Below, in pieces: positions 57,680 through 64,000 of a DNA stretch of 64,000 bases. Each line of letters begins with the position of its first letter. Positions within the stretch are counted from its first letter, which is position 1. The stretch covers positions 6,820,001-6,884,000 of the forward strand of contig OY744463.1 of the NCBI GenBank assembly GCA_963556145.1, written 5' to 3'. The notes below the pieces were generated by a model. The model worked only from the letters and a program-made list of their open reading frames with translations. It was not told the DNA's origin and searched no databases. The DNA is from Hygrocybe punicea (taxonomy: Eukaryota > Basidiomycota > Agaricomycetes > Agaricales > Hygrophoraceae). Position numbers and translations under genes: made by a program.

Positions 57680-59970
57680 CCGCAGTGCACCCTTTCAACG
57701 TGAAGAAGCAACCAAAAAAACCTTTGATCACCTCCCATGCCTTTGGCAGGTCCGTGTGGTACAGGCCATCCTACAGCGCGACAAAGATGTGATTCTTGCT
57801 GCAGCAACAGGATCTGGCAAAACACTTACATTTTGGATGCCCCTCCTTCTGTGAGCTGACACCATCCAGGTTGTCTGTGCACCTCTCAACATCCTTGGAG
57901 CAATGAATGTCCATTCTCTTTCCCAATACAGCATCCAAGCAATCACTGTCACCGCCGAGAATGCAACCACAACAACATTCCAAGTGTGTAAGTGTATCAG
58001 CTCATGTAACACCAACTAATAGACAGCTTACCAGGATATTGCCAACCTCAATTACCATGCCGTATTGACTAACATAGAAACTCTTATGAAACAAAATGGA
58101 GGCTTCGCGAGCTTGTGGAAAAATCATATATTCACAAGCAAACTTGTCAGTATGACCTTCAACGAAGGACACTGCATTAGTAAATGGGCTGGTTTCCGCC
58201 AGGACTACAGACAAGTTGAAAGGCTTCAGTACCTTCTTCCCAAGCATGTCCACTTCTATGTGGTGTCAGCAACACTGCCGATGCTGGTTCTCCGTGATGT
58301 AATGGACACACTGATTCGACAGGACAAAAGTTTCTTTAATTCACTGCTCAAATGATCAGCCAAACGTAGAACTTACCATTCGGGAAATGGTGCACCTGGC
58401 TAAAACATTCCTTGACCTCACGTTCCTCATTCCTGAGAACCCCCAGCCAGGATGGAAACCTCCAAAGTTCCTGATATTTTTTGATGATATTGCAGAATCA
58501 GTTCGTGCCGCCAGATTCCTGAGAAATCGCTTACCCGTACACCTGCGTCGGCTGATCAAATGGTTCAATTCGGAGATGTCGCCTGAGTACCGCAAAGATG
58601 AATGTGAAAATCTGAAAGAGGGCAGATCATGGGGCCTGTTGTGCACGGACTCATTTGGCATGGTAAGTTAGCATGGCAGATCTGTAGATCAGAAAATAAC
58701 TCAATAAGATGAGATAGGGCATGGACTTACCTGACATCACGTTAATCATACCATGGAAAGCTACTTGGGACATGTGCACACTTTGGCAGCGATTTGGCAG
58801 GGCGGTCCGCAACCTCATCTCGCATGGAGTCACTGTGCTCCTCGCAGAACCCAAATACTTCGACGCTCACATTGAAAGGAAAGCAGCATGTGTTGAAGAG
58901 AAAAAAAGGAAAGCAGTTGACAAACTTGAGAATGCATGACTCACCAAGAAGATTTGACAAGCTCAGGCTTCTCCAGAGTCATCCAATGCCATGGCAGCCA
59001 TAAACAGCGATCGTCCGGGGGAGGTTGATGAGGTCAGGAGCAAGGTTAGGTTGCAGTTGCTATACAACCAAGTTCTCGCTAAGTCGGGAGGGGGAAGAGG
59101 GCTGCAAAAGAATAAGGCTTTGGAGCCGGTTATGGACGATTTCATAAATGCGAGAACCCGAGCTCACCCACACTGTTTCTGCAAACCTGTGCGGATCTAC
59201 TTCGGTAACCTTGAGTTAGGTGAGTGAGAAAACACGTTGATCACGTCATGTCCAATTGACGCTTACATAAAAAGCTTCCGATCACGAGGCATGTCGACCT
59301 GACCTCCCCAACAGTTGCCTGCATTGTGCCTACTCCTTCCCCATCATCTGCAGCGAGTTGTGCAGCCTGGACGCCTTTATGGACTTTTTAACCATCAACC
59401 CATGGCTCCAACCAAACCTGTTACCTCCCCACTCTCGTCTCAAAGACCACCGAACAATTTGGTCAAAATACCTTACGAGACCTCGGTCCTAGCCTGATCA
59501 TGAACGACAACGTTCTGGATCACATTATCAACTGTGCACACTTTGGCAAGATTCAAGATGTCGACGACCTCACGCGGGAAACGCGCTGGATGTGGACATG
59601 CGCCTATGCTGGAGAAGTGGTTTCCATTGTCAAGCGATATAAGCCTGATTGCCAGGTGAAGCCTTTGACAACCAACACTCCACTTCAGCCGCGTCCATCC
59701 GTTACACCCTCTGTGATTTCAATCACAAGCCCCATTGCCACTTGCCCAGCAGCCGAGAAGGCTAGACAACGGAACAAATGCCGAGCTTGCAATATGGAAG
59801 GCCACTTTGGTACATCAATTTATTCACATCATTTCAGATAGCTAACCACGCCGGATAGCGAGCAATCGCAAAAAATGCCTGAGGCATCCATCCAAGGCTG
59901 CTGGTCCTTCAAATATCGAGAATGTGGACCCCACCGCAGTAGATAAAGGTCGAGTGTTCTGCTCTGAATT
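57680..59970 (+). pseudogene. RecQ-like DEAH helicase remnant
   Basis: Motif I is intact (AAATGSGKTLTFWMPLLL) but is followed at once by a TGA. Then come PLNILGAMNVHSLSQYSIQA, a degraded DEAH box (TFNEGHCISKWAGFRQDYR), HVHFYVVSATLPMLVL, and after a frameshift KFLIFFDDIAESVRAARFL, GLLCTDSFGMGMDLPDI and LWQRFGRAVRN (motif VI). Downstream exons (LDHIINCAHFGKIQDVDDL, NKCRACNMEGHFG) match the C-terminal part of basidiomycete RecQ-like proteins as I remember them. At least one stop, one frameshift and a changed Walker B make it non-functional. Such helicases are often repeated or subtelomeric in fungi. Confidence 0.65.
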
Positions 59971-60000
59971 ACCACCTAATTTATTCTATGCTATGTAGAT

Positions 60001-60780
60001 CTATAGCTCTCCCAGTATATCTGTTTCATCTACGTCCCCTTCGTCTTGCTCTTCACCATCTTCATCTATAGCCGATTGTTCTAGTAGCCTCATCAGACCT
60101 TTGTTCAACATATCCGGAATCATATAACCTGATTTGTGCCCGCTGAGGAACTGATTTGTACCATGAGAATGCGTGTAATTTGTGAGGGTCTCATAGGTGG
60201 ATTTTAGATCTGGGGGTATGTGTCGTATCGTCAACCCACCCAGTAAGAAATTTCTTTCGATGTTACCATGGCATGCATGATACACATCGATTAACGATGA
60301 CTCCATGATGACTCAATCTTTAGTATAGTTGGCAAAGTTGCCACTGAAGATTACCTGCCATGGCCCATGAGTGAGAATTAGAATGTAATGCTGTTAAACA
60401 GAAGGACCGCTAACCTTCGTCTTGAGATTGTTAAACTCCTGGGCCCAATCTGGGGCTTGAAAACAACCCTCCTTCCCAGTTGGGTTGACAAGTACATTGT
60501 AGTTGATTGCATGGCTGATAGACTTTGGGTAGAGCCAATGAATGTCATTCAGGTACTTCAACATGTGTGCTGCATATTTGTGCTTCCCGGTAGCTTTGAA
60601 GATTGCAATCCATGGCAAGAAGACTGTTTCAAGATGACTGATGTCACCATAATTCATGGAATGAGAGACTTCTTCATGCATCAGGAGAACATTTTCGTGC
60701 TGGGCATCCCGCTCTTCTGATCCTTTGCTGCGCAACACAAATATGTCGGTATCACGGCCATATCCTGCCACATATTGCAA
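60001..60780 (-). pseudogene. DUF6589-like transposon-associated protein, C-terminal remnant
   Basis: The minus strand reads HENVLLMHEEVSHSMNYGDI, FLPWIAIFKATGKHKYAAHM, YPKSISHAINYNVLVNPTGK and APDWAQEFNNLKTK. After an intron and one in-frame TGA it reads SLIDVYHACHGNIERNFLLG and HGTNQFLSGHKSGYMIPDM, with an acidic tail. This is the block order I recall for DUF6589 proteins, abundant in Agaricomycete genomes. The upstream part is cut near 60780, where an LTR-like repeat begins. Confidence 0.55.
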
Positions 60781-60821
60781 GGCAAGAGCACTGGCTATCG
60801 AGCATTGTAAAGGTGAGGTCG

Positions 60822-61599
60822 GGGTGGCTGCGGAATAATAATCCTAAGCCTGTGGGGGTCAGCGTAGAAGTGACTAGGAATAGTCTAACAAGCTTCAGTA
60901 AGATGATAGGATATAAATGGTAAGAAGCCGCCGAGTAAACTACTGAAATCTATTGAGACCGGTCAAAGCCGATGAAGCTGATGATGTCGGGTACGGCGGG
61001 TCGGGTGTTGGGTGACGAGGGATGTAGAGATAAAGGCGGCAGAACGACGGGGAGAGTGTCGAGGAATCTGACGAGTAATGTGTGCGATGGATTTTACTGA
61101 GAGACTAATTCTCAGAGAGAGGAAACGGGGGAACTGGTTTCTTATTTTGAGATGGCGCTTGGGCACCGTTTTTATACTACAAATTTCTGTACCTAGATTC
61201 GGATGAGAGTCCTCAGCCGATGAGAGGAAACAAAGGAGAATAAAAATGGGGAAGTAGGAAGAGCGTTGCGAGGCGACGATGACAGGGAAAATGGGTGGAA
61301 GATATAAAAACCATAAAAGATGCAATATACTTTACTATATCCCCATAAGGGAGACGCTAGGCGTGAATAAGGCAAGTCCAATGTCGGGATCCCAGTCCGA
61401 TGAGATCTATCTTTGATATTTGAAGTTCCGTGAGTTTAGGAGATAGACCGACCAGGTACGTGAGCGGCCGTGCTAGTCGGTATGCATCGGGTTGCGTCGG
61501 GTTGCGTCGGGTTCGAGCGTAGATTGCTAGAGACGTTGGGTTCGAGCGGATTCACTAGATATCGATGTTACGGCCTCAGAGGGTCGAGGACCCTCTACA
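60822..61599 (-). repeat. LTR-like repeat, copy 1 (inverted relative to copy 2)
   Basis: On the minus strand it starts TGTAGAGGGTCCTCGACCC, runs through ACCCGACGCAACCCG-type short repeats, TATAAAA near 61175 and CGACCCGCCGTACCCGACAT, and ends near CCGCAGCCACC. Copy 2 at 62.7-63.6 kb shows the same landmarks in the same order on the plus strand. The TG start and internal TATA suit a solo LTR, but I find no clear 5-bp target duplication. Confidence 0.55.
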
Positions 61600-61770
61600 T
61601 CTCCTTGGGTCTTCTAATAGAGACCATCCGTGGTCGAGAATATGGGGTCTCCAAATGCGGGTCGCGAATGTGGCCAATCACGTGAGTGGCCAAACAACGG
61701 CAAAGTAAAAAAAATAAAAAAAAATCTCGTTGTTGATCCGACCTTTCCTCTACACCATCACACGCCCACC

Positions 61771-62740
61771 ATGTCCCAAGTCTACGATAATTTCCTCGCC
61801 TTTGTCGAAAGCATCGAACTCGATGTCTGGGCGGACTACGAAGAGGCCGTTAATGCGGTCACCGTGTTTCACAGCGACGATCTCGTTACGATGGTAGACG
61901 GCAATGAGGGGATGGCCCAGCAATGGTTAAGCGGCCGCAAGAAAGCGCTGGTGAGTTTCCCGATTGATTACGCGTGTCTTAAGATAGCTCATGTCGTCCC
62001 ACTAGCGTGCTTATAACGGAATCGTCGCGGAACTCTGAGCTGGTGGTACGAGGCCAGTAACGCCACCGTTATGGGCCAACCGCCAATCGTACGCTAACGA
62101 TGTCAAAGAGTGGCTGAAAGAAGCGGCAGACCGAGAGAGGCAGGAAAAGGAAGACGCTAGACGGCAGGCAGATGAAGAAGCGGCTACGTGGGAAGAGGAG
62201 GCCAGACGGTTGGCAGAGGCAAATGCACGAGCGGAGGCGGAGAAAAGGCGAAAGGCAGCAGAGGAAAGGCGGGAGCGGCTTAGAATAGAACAACACGAGC
62301 AGCACTGGACTCAAGAAGCGGACCGGGTTGAAAGGGATGGAGCTGCGTATCAGCGGCAGCTCAGTGAAGAACGGCGAGCTGAAGCAAACGCATCAGTCGC
62401 GGGTGAACCAAGGACTGAGTCGATTCCGGAAGGCGAAGCCGCAGTTGAGCCAGAGGAAGGCCCCGTCGACCCAGCACCAGAGACACCAGCCGATGTAGAA
62501 GATGTAGATACGCCGGGCGTAGAGACCGGAGACCTGGCTGGTATGACGGTGAGTTCCTGTGTCGGTTCATTTGTTCTTTAGTCACTGATCCTGGTAACAG
62601 TTCACCGGGCTGTTTCCCCTACAACCCTGCACCAACTGCGTCAAGGCTCAAGAGGCATGTTGAGGCGTCACGGGCTATGTGTGCGAACGATGCCGGAGGC
62701 TGAAGAAAAGATGTACTAACGCTACACACTGGACGGGTGG
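61771..62740 (+). pseudogene. Cys-rich, coiled-coil ORF with two TGA stops, 5' part
   Basis: ATG 61771 (MSQVYDNFLAFVESIELDVW) leads through an intron to RAYNGIVAEL, then a TGA, then a long Glu/Arg/Ala-rich helical region (VKEWLKEAADRERQEKEDAR onward). A third exon reads LFPLQPCTNCVKAQEAC, TGA, GVTGYVCERCRRLKKRC. The CxxC...CxxC pattern resembles DNA-binding Cys clusters of basidiomycete transposon-linked proteins. Both stops could be CGA (Arg) to TGA. A CCAATCACGTGAG promoter-like segment lies near 61675. The ORF is cut by LTR-like copy 2 at 62741. Confidence 0.5.
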
Positions 62741-63633
62741 TGTAGAGGGTCGACGTCCCTCTGAGTCCGTATCCTCGATATATCATGAATCCGGACAAAC
62801 CCGATGCCTCTATTCAACTCGCAATCGAACCCGACATAACCCGACGCAACCCGACGTGACGTGACGTGACGTGACCCGACGTGACCGACATAACCCGACA
62901 CATGCCGCCTTTGTCACAGCCGCTTTCGGACCAAATCCGGCAGCCTCAAACGCCTCGGAGTTCCAATTGTAGAAGATGGATCTCATTGGAGTCAATCCCC
63001 GACTTCGGACTTACCATATTTATGCATCCCATCGTCCTTTCGGAGATATGTAGGACTTTCTAGATCTTTTCCTTGCATATTCATTTTCCCCTCCATTTTC
63101 TTGTCTTCGTCGCATTGCAACCCCCCTTTCCACATCTCCATTTCATCTTTTCTTTGTAGTTTCTATCGGCCGAAGTAGACATGTCCGAAAGTAGCTACAC
63201 ACACATGTACTATAAAAATGGTCCCCGACGACCGAACAAAAAAAAAGAGATACCATTAGTCCCCGTTTCCCTTTAGTCAGAATCACCTTTTAATCCTTTC
63301 AAATGCTCGTCCACGTAGATCCTTAGCTTTTTATAGTTCACTTTGTTGTCTTTATCGTTGTTTCCGTATATTCATTCATCGTTTCCAACCCGACCTGACC
63401 CGACCCGCCGTACCCGACATCGTCAGCATCGTCGGGTTCTTTATTATTTGTCCGTTTTCACTCCGTTCATCGCCGGCTTCATCATTATTAGTCCAGTTTT
63501 ACGCGGCGGCTTTACTTTTACTAACATTCCCTTCTTTTTACTTCTATTCCCGACACTGATTTATCCAGTCACTTCTATGCTGACACCCTCTGGTTAGGAT
63601 CTTTATTTCTTCTTTATATAGTTCCGAAGCCAC
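62741..63633 (+). repeat. LTR-like repeat, copy 2
   Basis: It starts TGTAGAGGGTCGACGTCCC, contains ACCCGACATAACCCGACG and GTGACGTGACGTGAC short repeats, a TATAAAA near 63211, the ACCCGCCGTACCCGACAT landmark, and an ending similar to copy 1 (CCGAAGCCACC). It lies between two coding pieces that look like parts of one gene. Confidence 0.55.
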
Positions 63634-64000
63634 CAAGAACCCGCATCTACAGCGGGGGTCGGCGCAAGGTGGATACCGGAAAGGGGAAAGAGGTCACGGT
63701 CAGCACGAGGAAGCCGTTGTCGTTCACGACAAAGCCGATCCGCAGTAGGCCTGCCCGGGCCTCAACGAGCAAACCGCGGGTCGAGGATGTGGAATCGGTT
63801 GAGGATGATGATGAAGACAAGGAGGAGTCGGAGGAAGAGCGGCCGACGAAAAGGCTTAGGGTGGCCTCGGCAGCAAACCCGTTCGTTTTGATGATGGAGA
63901 ATTATGAGCAAGTGTCGGCGCAGCTAGTGGTCCTTACGGAGGAGCTGGGAGCCCTGGGCACCAACGTCAACCGTCACCTCATCCACTTCAGTCAAGAGTT
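63618..64000 (+). CDS. Basic/acidic ORF running out of the window, possibly continuing the gene at 61.8 kb
   Basis: After an acceptor-like ATATAG the frame reads VPKPPRTRIYSGGRRKVDTG, ARASTSKPRVEDVESVEDDD, an acidic run, ERPTKRLRVASAANPFVLMM and NYEQVSAQLVVLTEELGA to the window edge. The mix of basic nuclear-signal-like and acidic stretches with a following coiled coil fits the C-terminal part of the Cys-rich protein upstream. It is incomplete at the right edge. Confidence 0.4.
   Translation, partial: MVPKPPRTRIYSGGRRKVDTGKGKEVTVSTRKPLSFTTKPIRSRPARASTSKPRVEDVESVEDDDEDKEESEEERPTKRLRVASAANPFVLMMENYEQVSAQLVVLTEELGALGTNVNRHLIHFSQE

Overview
The window reads as nuclear DNA of a filamentous basidiomycete, most likely an Agaricomycete. 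Genes are split by many 45-80 bp GT-AG introns, with a few GC-AG ones. Recognisable proteins are ordinary fungal housekeeping and meiotic factors: a Spo22/Zip4 TPR protein, Utp18, Spt5, Bro1, two MICOS subunits, a PHO80-type cyclin and a thiamine-pyrophosphokinase-like Nudix protein. The repeats include TET/JBP-like, DUF6589-like and RecQ-like ORFs of the kind that multiply in Agaricomycete genomes. All assignments come from reading translations by eye and joining exons by splice signals.

Layout. 1-0.83 kb: the 3' end of a membrane-protein gene. About 1.0-12.1 kb: a probable large mobile element. It carries an intact DDE integrase-like gene (+), an intact HECT-like ubiquitin-ligase gene (-), one or two small ORFs, and AACTTTGC-containing minisatellite arrays (42 and 21 bp periods) near both ends in opposite orientation. 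Between the two main genes lie broken pieces of host genes: an ARFRP1-like GTPase and an STE6-like ABC transporter with an internal direct duplication. 12.3-14.6 kb: a small secreted/membrane protein gene and a decayed paralogue. 14.7-21.5 kb: no convincing gene. 21.6-43.8 kb: the conserved gene block, with cyclin, SPO22, UTP18<>SPT5, MIC10<>BRO1 and MIC12<>Nudix. The last three pairs are divergent with 85-132 bp between start codons. BRO1 appears broken.

43.8-64 kb: a repeat-dominated zone. It has four long palindromic (foldback) elements of 0.7-1.2 kb, three members of a hAT-type non-autonomous family with perfect 8-bp target-site duplications, a further 8-bp-TSD insertion nested in one palindrome, local tandem duplications and two inverted LTR-like repeats. 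It also holds remnants of TET/JBP, RecQ-helicase, DUF6589 and Cys-rich transposon-associated genes. Several of these remnants are interrupted by TGA codons that could have arisen by CGA>TGA.

The two most interesting units are the integrase/HECT element with captured host-gene fragments at 1-12 kb, and the nest of palindromes and hAT-like elements at 44-56 kb. Element ends and copy numbers could not be tested without a genome-wide search.
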